Shown: positions 39,068 to 47,311, numbered from the stretch's first letter. The stretch: 64,000 nt of DNA from Trueperaceae bacterium (GCA_011389865.1 JAABTL010000003.1:1-64000), one strand, 5' to 3'. Translations and numbers: made by a program. The notes: a model not told the origin generated them from the sequence alone.

Positions 39068-39070
39068 CAC
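39044..39070. terminator. Hairpin between convergent MFS and DarA-like genes
   Basis: GTGCCGGCGC and GCGCCGGCAC form a perfect 10-bp stem with a 7-base loop, 37 bases after the MFS stop and 6 bases beyond the end of the minus-strand gene. It could serve both strands. Confidence 0.55.
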
Positions 39071-39076
39071 ACAGGG

Positions 39077-39406
39077 TCAGAGCCGGTGGAAGGCCTCGAC
39101 GTTCAGCACGAAGACGATCGCCCCGCCGACCGGCACCTCCATCGGCTGGGAGGCGAACGCGCCCTCGACCGCGTGCAGCGGCGAGCCCGCCGTCACGACC
39201 TTGGTGCGCTCGCGGCAGTTGGCGTGGATGATCTCCTGCACCAGGGCGACGTCCTTGTCCTCCACGCCGATGATGAGCGTGGTGTTGCCCTCGCGGAGGA
39301 AACCGCCGGTCGACGCCATCTTGGTCGACTGGAAGCTGCGTTCCCGGAGCGCCTGCTCGAGCTTGGCGGCGTCGGCGTCCTGCACGATGGTCAGGAGCAG
39401 TTTCAT
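39077..39406 (-). CDS. darA: Cyclic-di-AMP receptor, PII-like (DarA/PstA family)
   Basis: The 109-residue protein reads MKLLLTIVQDADAAKLEQAL, STGGFLREGNTTLIIGVED and PVGGAIVFVLNVEAFHRL. These match the B. subtilis DarA pattern (IVQDQD..., TGGFL..GNTT..IGVED, VGGA.VFVL) along the whole length. Such trimers bind cyclic-di-AMP in the cytosol and relay it to unknown partners. I choose ATG 39406; an ATG at 39418 in the track overlaps the TACCAT -10 box and is less likely. The family is common in Firmicutes and Deinococcota and not in Proteobacteria, which helps place the organism. Confidence 0.88.
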   Translation of the reverse strand: MKLLLTIVQDADAAKLEQALRERSFQSTKMASTGGFLREGNTTLIIGVEDKDVALVQEIIHANCRERTKVVTAGSPLHAVEGAFASQPMEVPVGGAIVFVLNVEAFHRL

Positions 39407-39416
39407 GGTGACCGAC

Positions 39417-39422
39417 ATGGTA
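39417..39422 (-). promoter_or_regulatory. Candidate -10 box of the darA-like gene
   Basis: TACCAT on the minus strand lies ten bases before the ATG at 39406, with no Shine-Dalgarno between. Confidence 0.4.
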
Positions 39423-39474
39423 GCAGACCGTGGCCAGGGGTTCGTCATGCCGCCGTCGGACGCCCGCCCCGAGG

Positions 39475-39503
39475 TTGACACCCCGGTGGCGCGAACGTAC
39501 GCT
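39475..39503 (+). promoter_or_regulatory. Strong sigma70-type promoter for the M24 peptidase gene
   Basis: TTGACA (39475-39480), a 17-base spacer and TACGCT (39498-39503) give a near-consensus promoter. The leader to ATG 39618 would be about 108 bases. Confidence 0.7.
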
Positions 39504-39617
39504 TGCGGGCGAGTCGGCAACCCGTCACCGCCGTCCTGGACGCGGATGACGTGACCAGGGTCCGCGGCCCCGACGCGGTCCGAACACGCCGGACGAACCC
39601 GCGCGCCCGGAGGAGTC

Positions 39618-40811
39618 ATGACGCAGAGCGACCTGATGCTGATCCGAGAGAAGCACGCCCAGCTCGACGGGCTGCTGCCGAAGCTGGAGGCCGACGCCTG
39701 GGTGGTCTTCTGTCGTGAGGGCAGCGATCGCTCCACCCTGCTGTTCGCGGGCCAAGCGATGGTGGGCCTGTCGGCGTTCGTGTTCACCCCGGCGGGGCGC
39801 AAGATCGCGCTGGTGGCCGACTACGACCGCATGGGTATCGAGCAGCCGGGGGTGTTCGGCGAGGTGATCGCGTACGGCCGCGAGGGGCTCGACACCCACC
39901 TGCGGGCCGTGTGGGCGGAGCTGAAGCCCGGCGTGGTGGCCCTCAACCAGCACGAGGAAGACTACCTGGTCGACGGGCTGACGGTAGGCCTGCTGCGGAA
40001 GCTCGAGAAGACGGTCGGAGACGAAGGCCTCGGCGCCCGTGCGGTGTCCTCGGCGCCGGTGCTCGAGCCGCTGCGGGCGCGCAAGTCGCCCGAGGAGCTG
40101 CGGCGGCTGCGGCGCGCCGTCGAGCTGACCGAGCAGCTGCTCGACGAGGCCGGCCAGTTCATGCGCGTCGGCCTGACGGAGCGCGACGTCGCCGAGTTCA
40201 TCAAGCGGCGGCAGCGCGAGCTCGGCGTCACCCACTCCTTCAGCGACGGCGCCGCCGTCATGACGGGCACTGCGGGCCTCGGGCACCGCAGCGCGGGCGA
40301 TGCGCCGCTGGTCGAGGGCGACACCGTCGTCATCGACATGGGCGTCTTCGTCGAGGGCTACACCTCCGACGTCATGCGCACCTACTACCTGGCGCGCCCC
40401 GAGGAGAGCGCCCCGCCGCCCGAGGTCCAGCGGCGCTTCGACGCGGCGATGGCGGCCGTGCACGCCAGCGTGGCCGCGATGCGACCCGGCGTCGCGGGCC
40501 ACGAGGTCGATGCCGTCGCCCGGCGCGTGCTCGAGGAGCACGGAGCGCCCGTCTACACGCACGCGCTCGGCCACCAGATCGGCAGGACCGTCCACGACGG
40601 CGGCACCACCCTGGCGCCGCTCGGCGACCGCTACGGCAGCCGCGGACTCGGGTCCCTCGAGGTGGGCGAGGTCTACACCGTCGAGCCGGTCGTGCACGGC
40701 CGCACCGGGGTCGACGGGCACCCGATCGGGCCGGAGCAGGACGTCGTCGTCACCGAGACCGGCGCCGAGTTCATCTCGACGCCGCCCACCGGGCTCGTGT
40801 TCGTCCGGTAG
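39618..40811 (+). CDS. M24-family Xaa-Pro peptidase
   Basis: This 397-residue protein has an N-terminal creatinase-like domain (LEADAWVVFCREGSDRSTLL) and a C-terminal pita-bread domain. Metal ligands are seen in VVIDMGVFVEGYTSDVMRTY (two Asp), THALGHQIGRTVHDGG (His), VGEVYTVEPVV (Glu) and VVVTETGAEFIS (Glu). It would remove N-terminal residues next to proline or split Xaa-Pro dipeptides in the cytosol. GGAGG lies six bases before the ATG. It is followed by dipeptide-type permease genes, which suggests joint use of imported peptides. Confidence 0.9.
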   Translation: MTQSDLMLIREKHAQLDGLLPKLEADAWVVFCREGSDRSTLLFAGQAMVGLSAFVFTPAGRKIALVADYDRMGIEQPGVFGEVIAYGREGLDTHLRAVWAELKPGVVALNQHEEDYLVDGLTVGLLRKLEKTVGDEGLGARAVSSAPVLEPLRARKSPEELRRLRRAVELTEQLLDEAGQFMRVGLTERDVAEFIKRRQRELGVTHSFSDGAAVMTGTAGLGHRSAGDAPLVEGDTVVIDMGVFVEGYTSDVMRTYYLARPEESAPPPEVQRRFDAAMAAVHASVAAMRPGVAGHEVDAVARRVLEEHGAPVYTHALGHQIGRTVHDGGTTLAPLGDRYGSRGLGSLEVGEVYTVEPVVHGRTGVDGHPIGPEQDVVVTETGAEFISTPPTGLVFVR

Positions 40812-40819
40812 GCCGGGCC

Positions 40820-41803
40820 GTGCTGCAGTACGTCCTCAGGCGCCTCGTCTCGCTGGTCTTCATCCTCCTCGGTGTCTCCGTCCTGGTGTTCCTGCTCGTG
40901 CACCTGGCGCCGGGCGACCCCGTCCGGATCATGCTCGGTGAGGAGGCGACGCAGGTCGACATCGACCGCCTCAACCGGCTGTACGGCTTCGACCAGCCGC
41001 TGCCGGTGCAGTACTTTCGCTGGATCGGCAACGCGCTGCAGGGTGACCTGGGCGTGTCGATCCGGCAGCAGCTGCCCGTGACGCGGTTGATTCTCGAGCG
41101 CATGCCGGCCACGATCGAACTGGCGCTGTGGTCCCTGGTGATCGCGATCGGGGTGGGCATACCGCTCGGGGTGCTGTCGGCGGTGCGCCGGAACACCTGG
41201 ATCGACTTCGGCTCGATGTTCGCCGCGCTGGTCGGCGTGGCGGCCCCGAACTTCTGGGTGGGGCTGATCCTGCTGTCGCAGGTCGCCCTCTACGTGGCCT
41301 GGCTGCCGATCGGGGGGCGGGGTCCGTCGTTCGGCGACGCGCTGATCGCCCTGTTCACCCGCTTCGACGGCGCGATGCTGTGGGACCACGTCCGCTACGC
41401 GCTGCTGCCGGCGCTCGCGCTCGGGACCTCGATCATGGCCCTCATCACGCGACTGACGCGCTCCAGCCTGCTGGAGGTGTTGGGGCGCGACTACGTGCGC
41501 ACGGCGCGAGCCAAGGGCCTCAGGGGCCTGACGGTGGTGTACGGCCACGCGCTGAAGAACGCGCTGCTGCCCGTCGTCACGGTGGTGGGCGTGCAGTTCG
41601 GCGCCCTGCTCGGCGGCTCGATCGTCATCGAGGTCGTGTTCTCGTGGCCGGGCGTCGGCCGCCTGATCGTCAACGCCATCAGCCAACGTGACTTCCCGGT
41701 GGTCCAGGGGAGCGTCCTGATGCTGGCGGTGGTCTTCGCCTTCGTCAACCTGCTCGTCGACCTGAGCTACAGCTTGATCAACCCGAGGATCCGCTATGGC
41801 TAA
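40820..41803 (+). CDS. Dipeptide/oligopeptide ABC transporter permease (DppB type)
   Basis: Starting at GTG 40820, the 327-residue permease has six hydrophobic segments and the family opening MLQYVLRRLVSLVFILLGVS with VLVFLLVHLAPGDPV. The cytoplasmic EAA-type loop that contacts the ATPase is DYVRTARAKGLRGLTVVYGH. VVFSWPGVGRLIVNAI is another marker. It begins eight bases after the M24 peptidase stop and overlaps the DppC gene by eight bases. No substrate-binding protein or ATPase gene is adjacent, so those parts must come from elsewhere. Confidence 0.92.
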   Translation: MLQYVLRRLVSLVFILLGVSVLVFLLVHLAPGDPVRIMLGEEATQVDIDRLNRLYGFDQPLPVQYFRWIGNALQGDLGVSIRQQLPVTRLILERMPATIELALWSLVIAIGVGIPLGVLSAVRRNTWIDFGSMFAALVGVAAPNFWVGLILLSQVALYVAWLPIGGRGPSFGDALIALFTRFDGAMLWDHVRYALLPALALGTSIMALITRLTRSSLLEVLGRDYVRTARAKGLRGLTVVYGHALKNALLPVVTVVGVQFGALLGGSIVIEVVFSWPGVGRLIVNAISQRDFPVVQGSVLMLAVVFAFVNLLVDLSYSLINPRIRYG

Positions 41804-42701
41804 CGTGCCGACCGTCGTCGCCGTCCCCGCGCCGCGTCGCGGCAACCCGATGCTGCGCAAGCTCCTGCGCAACAAGAACGTCGTTGCGGGCTCGACCGTC
41901 ATCGCCCTGCTCCTGATCGTGGCGGCCATCGGTCCCTGGATCACGCCGATGGATCCCTACCGGCAGGACATCTGGGAGCGCTACGCCGCGCCGCGCGGCC
42001 TGATCGTCGAGGGGCAGTTCAACACGCAGTTCATCCTGGGGGCCGACGAGCTCGGCCGCGACCTGCTCTCCCGGCTGATCATCGGCGCGCGCGTGTCGCT
42101 GATGGTCGGCTTCGTCGCGACCTCCATCTCGCTGCTCTTCGGCGTCACCCTGGGGGCCATCTCTGGCTACGTCGGCGGCTGGGTCGACAACCTGATCATG
42201 CGGCTGATGGACGTCATCCTGGCCCTGCCCGGCATCCTGCTCGCGATCGCGATCGTCGCGGCGCTCGGCCCGAACATCGTCAACGCGATGATGGCGATCG
42301 CCGTGGTCCGCATCCCACAGATCGCGCGCGTGGTGCGCTCCGACGTCCTGGCGATCCGCGAGGAGGAGTTCGTCGAGGCGGTCAAGGCGCTCGGCCAGAA
42401 CCACGTGGTGGTGCTCTTCAAGCACATCCTGATGAACGCTTGGGCCCCCACGCTGGTCATCGCGACGCTGGGGATGGGGACCGCGATCGTCGCGGAGGCG
42501 GCGCTGTCGTTCCTCGGGTTGGGCGCGCAGCCGCCGCAGATCTCCTGGGGACGCATGCTGTCGGTGGGACGCGAGGCGATCCGCAGCGCGCCGCACGTGA
42601 CGCTCTACCCGGGCCTCGCCATCACGGTCGTCGTGCTGGGCTTCAGCCTGCTCGGCGACGGCCTGCGCGACGTCTTCGACCGCCGGTTGCAGGACAGCTG
42701 A
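41796..42701 (+). CDS. Dipeptide/oligopeptide ABC transporter permease (DppC type)
   Basis: This 301-residue permease partner has an N-terminal cytoplasmic lead and six helices. Markers are ITPMDPYRQDIWERYAAP, FILGADELGRDLLSRLIIGA, the EAA loop REEEFVEAVKALGQNHVVVL, and EAALSFLGLGAQPPQISWGR. With the DppB-type protein it makes the membrane channel of a peptide (or, in some relatives, nickel or sugar) importer. A nickel role would suit the hydrogenases but cannot be argued from these subunits alone. The next gene is convergent, 16 bases away. Confidence 0.92.
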   Translation: MANVPTVVAVPAPRRGNPMLRKLLRNKNVVAGSTVIALLLIVAAIGPWITPMDPYRQDIWERYAAPRGLIVEGQFNTQFILGADELGRDLLSRLIIGARVSLMVGFVATSISLLFGVTLGAISGYVGGWVDNLIMRLMDVILALPGILLAIAIVAALGPNIVNAMMAIAVVRIPQIARVVRSDVLAIREEEFVEAVKALGQNHVVVLFKHILMNAWAPTLVIATLGMGTAIVAEAALSFLGLGAQPPQISWGRMLSVGREAIRSAPHVTLYPGLAITVVVLGFSLLGDGLRDVFDRRLQDS

Positions 42702-42717
42702 GGCAGCGCCGCTCTCC

Positions 42718-43311
42718 TCACGGGCTCTTCTGCCACACCGCCCGCTCGCCCGCGCCCAGCGCCTCGAAGAGGCTGCGGCCGTAGTAGACCGCGGGCCGCG
42801 CCTCGGACGCGTCCAGCAGCCACCGCTCGTCGTAGGCCTCCGGCCGGTGGTGCACGGCCACCACCTCGCCGACGAAGAGGTCGTGGTCGCCGGTCTCGTG
42901 GACGGCGGTGACGCGGCACTCGTAGGCGAGGTAGGCGTCGCGCAGGATCGGCAGGTCGAGCGCGGTGCCGGTCGTGGCCGTCAGGCCGAAGCGCGCGAAC
43001 TTGTCGAGCCCGTCGCGCGCGCTCGTCGAGCCGACGCCGGCGATCGCGTCCGCGCGCTCGAACGGGAGGAAGTGCACCGCGAAGGCGCCCGATGCCCTCA
43101 CCAGCTCGTGGGTGTGGCGCGTGCGGCCCAGCGCGACGCCGTAGAGCGGGGGCTCGGCGGAGAGCGCGGTGTGCCAGCCGGCGCTCATCACGTTGCGCTC
43201 GCCCGAGAATGAGGAGGTGACCACGGCGACGGTGCCGGGGTAGTAGCCGAAGAAGCGCCCGGGGGGCGCGGAGGTGACCAGGGGCGAGGCGGGGTCCGTG
43301 TCGACGCTCAT
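42718..43311 (-). CDS. Flavin reductase-like (FMN-binding split barrel) protein
   Basis: This 197-residue protein has the flavin reductase fold pattern: PGRFFGYYPGTVAVVTSSFS, NVMSAGWHTALSAEPPLYGV, ASGAFAVHFLPFERADAIAG and DHDLFVGEVVAVHHR. It probably binds FMN and uses NAD(P)H, or is one of the many flavoproteins of unknown role in this family. TACCAT ends seven bases before its ATG and no ribosome-binding site is seen, so it is likely leaderless. It stands alone between convergent and divergent neighbours. Confidence 0.85.
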   Translation of the reverse strand: MSVDTDPASPLVTSAPPGRFFGYYPGTVAVVTSSFSGERNVMSAGWHTALSAEPPLYGVALGRTRHTHELVRASGAFAVHFLPFERADAIAGVGSTSARDGLDKFARFGLTATTGTALDLPILRDAYLAYECRVTAVHETGDHDLFVGEVVAVHHRPEAYDERWLLDASEARPAVYYGRSLFEALGAGERAVWQKSP

Positions 43312-43318
43312 GGCACGG

Positions 43319-43324
43319 ATGGTA
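43319..43324 (-). promoter_or_regulatory. Candidate leaderless -10 box of the flavin reductase gene
   Basis: TACCAT on the minus strand lies seven bases before the ATG at 43311. Confidence 0.45.
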
Positions 43325-43442
43325 CCCAGGGGGAGGCGCCGGTGGCGTCGCGCCAGCGTGCGGGAGGCGCCGCGGCGCCCTGCCGGCGGCCTCTCGCGCG
43401 GGCGCCGCCCTGGGTATCGTCGGGCGTGATCGGAGGAAGCGC

Positions 43443-44810
43443 ATGACCACCCCCACCGCCCGCCTCGCCTACGAGCGCGTCCACGCCGGCGACTGGTCCG
43501 CCAAGATCCTGCCGCTGCGGCGCCAGACCGAGGTCGTCAACGGTTGGCTCGCGGAGCGCCTGCGCAGCGTGCTACCCGAGGTGATGCGCCGCGAGGGCTG
43601 CGACATGTGGCTCGTCGTCGCCCGCGAGTACAACGAGGACCCGGTCCTGATGAGCCTGCTGCCCGCGCCGATGATGTCCGCGCGGCGGCGGACGATCCTG
43701 GTGTTCCACGCGCCGGGGGCGGCCGACGATGCGCTCCCCGGCGATCCGGGCGAGGGCACGGCCGGCGTCGGCTTCGAGGCGATGGCGATCGCCAACGCGG
43801 GGATCGGTCTGGACGGGTACTACGCCCCGATGTGGGACAAGAGCCGCACCGCGCAGGCCAAGGAGGACCAGTGGGCGTGCCTGCGCCGCGTGATCGCCGA
43901 GCGCGATCCGCGGCGCATCGGCATCGACGTCGGCGAGCATTTCGCGTTCGGCGATGGCCTGTCGCACCACGAGCACGAGGCGCTGCGCGGCGCGCTCGGC
44001 GAGGAGCTGTGGGCCCGCACCGCGTCGGCCGAGCGGGTGGCCGTGGGCTGGCTCGAGCGCCGCACCCAGGGCGAGATCGACGCCGCCGGGGGCATCAACC
44101 AGATCGCCCACGGGATCATCGGCGAGGCCTTCTCCAGCCGGGTCGTCCACCCGGGGGTCACCACCGCCGTCGACGTCGCCTGGTGGATGCGCCAGCGCGC
44201 GGCCGATCTCGGCCTGTCGTGCTGGTTCCATCCGACCGTGTCGATCCAGCGGCGCGGCACGCACGTCGGCGACATCGGCAGCAGCCCCGACGAGGTCATC
44301 CGCCCCGGCGACCTGCTGCACTGCGATTTCGGCCTGCACTACCTCGGCCTGGCGACCGACACGCAGCAGAACGCCTACGTGCTGCGGCTCGGCGAGGAGG
44401 CGCCGCCCGCCGGCCTGGAGCTGGCCCTGGTCGCCGCCAACCGGCAGCAGGACCTGCTCGCGGCCGAGATGGTGGCCGGCCGCAGCGGCAACGAGATCCT
44501 CGCGGCCGTGCGGGCGGCGATGGCGGCCGACGGGCTCGAGGGGCGCATGTACACCCACCCGATCGGTGTCCACGGCCACGGGGCGGGCCCGATGATCGGC
44601 CTCTACGACCAGCAGGACGGCGTCCCCGGCCGCGGCGACCTGCCGCTGCACGACGACACCCTGCACTCGTTCGAGATGTTCGTCGAGGTCCCCGTGCCGG
44701 AGTGGGGTGGTCAGCAGGTCAAGCTCGCCAGCGAGCAGATCGTGGCGTTCACCGGCGGGCGTATCCACTACCTCGGCGGGCGGCAGACGGCGCTGCACCT
44801 GATCCACTGA
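43443..44810 (+). CDS. M24-family metallopeptidase-like protein
   Basis: This 455-residue protein belongs to the Xaa-Pro aminopeptidase group. An N-terminal half (EGCDMWLVVAREYNEDPVLM) is followed by the catalytic-like half. LHCDFGLHYLGLATDTQQNA carries two Asp at metal positions, PIGVHGHGAGPMIG gives a His, HSFEMFVEVPVPEWGGQ gives a Glu and VKLASEQIVAFTGG the last Glu. The sequence differs from the M24 protein at 39.6 kb, so they are not recent duplicates. GGAGGAAG lies four bases before ATG, and a TATCGT box at 43415-43420 is a likely -10. Confidence 0.85.
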   Translation: MTTPTARLAYERVHAGDWSAKILPLRRQTEVVNGWLAERLRSVLPEVMRREGCDMWLVVAREYNEDPVLMSLLPAPMMSARRRTILVFHAPGAADDALPGDPGEGTAGVGFEAMAIANAGIGLDGYYAPMWDKSRTAQAKEDQWACLRRVIAERDPRRIGIDVGEHFAFGDGLSHHEHEALRGALGEELWARTASAERVAVGWLERRTQGEIDAAGGINQIAHGIIGEAFSSRVVHPGVTTAVDVAWWMRQRAADLGLSCWFHPTVSIQRRGTHVGDIGSSPDEVIRPGDLLHCDFGLHYLGLATDTQQNAYVLRLGEEAPPAGLELALVAANRQQDLLAAEMVAGRSGNEILAAVRAAMAADGLEGRMYTHPIGVHGHGAGPMIGLYDQQDGVPGRGDLPLHDDTLHSFEMFVEVPVPEWGGQQVKLASEQIVAFTGGRIHYLGGRQTALHLIH

Positions 44811-44907
44811 GGGCGGCGACGCCGTCGTGGACGGGCGGGGCGGGTTCGTCACGCATCGTCGTCCAGCTCCCGTTGCGCTCGGCGTCTGGTACCGTTGAGC
44901 GGAAGCG

Positions 44908-44994
44908 ATGTCCGCAGAGCGGCAACGTGTGCGCACGTCCATGGAAGACCAGCCGGTGCCGAGCGTCAGGCGGGCGGCGGGGGTAACGGCGTGA
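44908..44994 (+). CDS. Possible 28-residue upstream peptide coupled to the MFS gene
   Basis: ATG 44908 follows GGAAG and a TACCGT box (44890-44895). The frame encodes 28 residues (MSAERQRVRTSMEDQPVPSV and so on) and stops at a TGA that overlaps the MFS start (GTGA). The MFS gene itself has only a weak ribosome-binding site, so coupling is plausible. The peptide has no recognisable family. Composition gives no proof that it is made. Confidence 0.3.
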   Translation: MSAERQRVRTSMEDQPVPSVRRAAGVTA

Positions 44995-46169
44995 TCGCTC
45001 GCCGCGAGCTCGCGCTGCTGTGCATGGCCGGCGCGCTGGCCGCCACCGGCTACACCATGATCGGCCTGCTGACGCCGTTGGTGGCGCTGCGCTTCGGCGC
45101 CGGACCGGCCGCGGTGGGCGCGCTGGTTTCCGCGGGGTTCCTGCTTCCGCTGCTCATGGCCGTCCCCGCGGGCACCTGGGCCGATCGCTGGGGCGCGCGC
45201 CGGATGGTTCGCGTCGGCTTCCTCGCGTTCGGGGTGGCGGCGCTGCCGATGGCGGCGTGGCCGTCGTGGGCGACGCTGATCTTCGCCTTCGTGCTGGCCA
45301 ACCTCGCGCACCTGGTCTACGTCGTCGGGTCGCAGGCGCTGGTGGCCGACCTCGGTGATCCCGGTCCCGCGCGCGAGGCGGCGTACGGTTGGTGGACGAC
45401 GTCGGTCGCCGTCGGGCAGGCCATCGGCCCGCTGGTCGGCGGCTTCGCCCTCGACCTCTTCGGCGCGCGGACGGGGTTCGCCGCCATGACGCTGTTCATG
45501 GGGCTGGCGTTGGCCCTGACGCTGCCGATGCGGGTCTCGGGGCAGGTGGAGTCGGCGCCGGCGCGCTTCGAGTGGGCGACCGCGCGCCGTCTGCTCGGCG
45601 ACCGCACGGTGGGCCTGGCGATGCTGACCAGCAGCGCGGCGATGTGGGCGTCGACGGTGCTGTACACCTTCCTGCCGGTGCGGCTGGAGCTCCTGGCGAT
45701 GCCCGCGGCCTCGATCGGCGCGCTGCTGTCGCTGCGGGCGGTGGTGGCGGTCATCGTGCGGCCGTGGATGCCGCGGATGGTGGCGGCGCTCGGCGGCCGC
45801 GAGAGGACCGTGGTCCTGACGCTGCTGGCGATGTCGTTCGGTCTGTTCGGGGTCGCCGTCGGCGGCGCGTCGTGGTGGCTCGCCGGCTTCATGGTCGTGT
45901 TCGGCGCGGGCTTCGGCCTGTCGCAGCCGGTGTCGATGGTCATGGTCGCGGACCGCGTCGCGGCGCGCGAGCGCGGCGCGGCCCTGGGCGTCCGGCTGAC
46001 CGGTAATCGGCTGGCGCAGTTGCTCTCCCCGGTGGCGTTGGCGGTCGTCGCGGAGCGTCTCGGGCTGCCGCCGTTCTTCGTGTTGCACGCGTTGCTGGTG
46101 CTGGTGGCGGCGCTGTTTCTCGCGTCGCTGACGCGCCGCAAGCCCCGGACCGGCGGCATCGAGACGTAG
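44991..46169 (+). CDS. MFS transporter
   Basis: From GTG 44991 the product has 392 residues with about 12 helices. The MFS loop between helices 2 and 3 is PAGTWADRWGARRMVRVGFL, close to the G-x3-D-R-x-G-x-R-x consensus, and the equivalent C-half loop is RPWMPRMVAALGGRERTVV. The track start at 44895 adds 32 low-complexity residues and overlaps the small upstream frame, so I prefer the later GTG. The family includes drug exporters and sugar transporters; no substrate is assigned. An operator-like site follows nine bases after the stop. Confidence 0.85.
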   Translation: MIARRELALLCMAGALAATGYTMIGLLTPLVALRFGAGPAAVGALVSAGFLLPLLMAVPAGTWADRWGARRMVRVGFLAFGVAALPMAAWPSWATLIFAFVLANLAHLVYVVGSQALVADLGDPGPAREAAYGWWTTSVAVGQAIGPLVGGFALDLFGARTGFAAMTLFMGLALALTLPMRVSGQVESAPARFEWATARRLLGDRTVGLAMLTSSAAMWASTVLYTFLPVRLELLAMPAASIGALLSLRAVVAVIVRPWMPRMVAALGGRERTVVLTLLAMSFGLFGVAVGGASWWLAGFMVVFGAGFGLSQPVSMVMVADRVAARERGAALGVRLTGNRLAQLLSPVALAVVAERLGLPPFFVLHALLVLVAALFLASLTRRKPRTGGIET

Positions 46170-46177
46170 ATCTCAGA

Positions 46178-46200
46178 ACGCAACGATTGCAGGACGCAAG
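46178..46200. promoter_or_regulatory. Copy of the MarR operator-like element
   Basis: ACGCAACGATTGCAGGACGCAAG matches the element before the marR gene at 47.3 kb at 19 of 23 positions, including an inner TTGC-N5-GCAA palindrome. It lies between the MFS stop and the truncated oxidoreductase, with no intact gene start downstream on either strand. Confidence 0.5.
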
Positions 46201-46227
46201 CGTCATGGGTCGCCTGGAGGGCGTCGA

Positions 46228-46785
46228 TCACCCGCTCGGGCAGCGTCGCCCGCCCTTGTAGGCGGGGGTCTCGGTGGGGACCCCTCGACTGGTGAGGTAG
46301 AGGAACGTGCGGTCGGGCTCGGTGGCCGCGACCCGCTCGGCGACCATGTCGATCGCCGCGTCCCAGGCGAGGCGCCGGAAGCCGCGATCGCCGCGGCGGC
46401 GCAGCAGGGGGAAGGGGAGCCGGCCCAGTGCGCGCAGGTCGCGCGCGCGCAGCGAGCGCAGGTCGGCGACGTCGCTCAGGCGGGTCGGGTCGAGCTCCGG
46501 GAGCGTGTTGAGCCGCAGCAGCCGCAGGCGCACGTTGCACAGGTGGATGCCGTCGACCGTCCAGTCGCGCATCCCGTGCGTGCCGAGGGCGCAGCCGTCG
46601 CAGGTGCCCTGGTTCAGGATGCGCCAGGCGTAACCGAGGCGGTCGCGGTTCTCCCAGGCGGCGCGGAACACCTCGGCGAAGTCGTCGAGCTTGCGCAGAG
46701 GGACACGGCTGGCCCAGCTGTTCGGGGCCCATCCGGGTCTCGGCGCGCGGAACGGCGCGAGCGGTCGGCTGCGGAAGACGCCCAT
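46228..46785 (-). pseudogene. Truncated molybdopterin oxidoreductase (FdhF/YdeP-like), N-terminal fragment
   Basis: The fragment starts at ATG 46785, with GAGGTGG upstream, and has 185 codons. It reads YAWRILNQGTCDGCALGTHG, HLCNVRLRLLRLNTLPELDP, LRALGRLPFPLLRRRGDRGF and DRTFLYLTSRG, which match the beginning of the molybdopterin-dependent FdhF/YdeP-like family, normally over 700 residues. After SRG the text loses all similarity and stops 20 codons later. The cofactor and most of the active-site domains are missing, so the product cannot be functional. A deletion that joined it to the end of the MFS gene region is the simplest explanation. Confidence 0.8.
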
Positions 46786-46816
46786 CGATGCCCACCTCGT
46801 CGGTTTGGCGAACAGC

Positions 46817-47305
46817 CTAACGCGCGTCGGGGGTAGCCTGAGTCGTGGCTGCCTCACCTTCGTCCTCGGGGTCGAGCCCCGCCGCCAGGCGCGTCAGGGC
46901 ATCGAGCACGGCGGCGCTCCGCTCGGGCCCGAGTTCGCCCAGCATGGGGGCGACGCGCGCCTCCAGCGCCGCGTGGGCCGCCGCCAGGACGGTGTGTCCG
47001 TGGGGCGTGACGCTGAGGACGCGGCGCCGGTGGTCCTCGGGGTCGAGCGCGCGACGCACGAGGCCGGCGCTTTCGAGCGCGGCGAGGCGGCGCGACACGC
47101 CGTGGGGCGGGATGCGCAGCGCGGCGGCGATCTCGCCGGGCGCGAGGTCGGTCATCGCGACGGTCTCGAGGAACACGAAGTCGTCGAGGTCGAGGCCTGC
47201 CGAGGCGCGCATGTCGGGCGCCGCGCGCGCCTCGAGCCGTCGCCAGGCGCCCGCCAGGCCGTGGACGAGACGGCGCGCGTGGCCGGCGCCGGGGTTGGCG
47301 GTCAT
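46817..47305 (-). CDS. MarR-family transcriptional regulator
   Basis: From ATG 47305 the protein has 162 residues. Winged-helix text is LAPGEIAAALRIPPHGVSRR, LAALESAGLVRRALDPEDHR and RRVLSVTPHGHTVLAAAHAA, the MarR pattern of recognition helix and wing. The longer track ORF runs through the promoter and is not credible. A -10 box (TACGAT) ends six bases before the ATG, with TTGCGT 18 bases before it, so the mRNA is leaderless. A 23-base element that covers the -35 is repeated at 46178, so this regulator probably binds both. The neighbour on one side is the truncated oxidoreductase. Confidence 0.87.
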   Translation of the reverse strand: MTANPGAGHARRLVHGLAGAWRRLEARAAPDMRASAGLDLDDFVFLETVAMTDLAPGEIAAALRIPPHGVSRRLAALESAGLVRRALDPEDHRRRVLSVTPHGHTVLAAAHAALEARVAPMLGELGPERSAAVLDALTRLAAGLDPEDEGEAATTQATPDAR

Positions 47306-47311
47306 GCAAAT

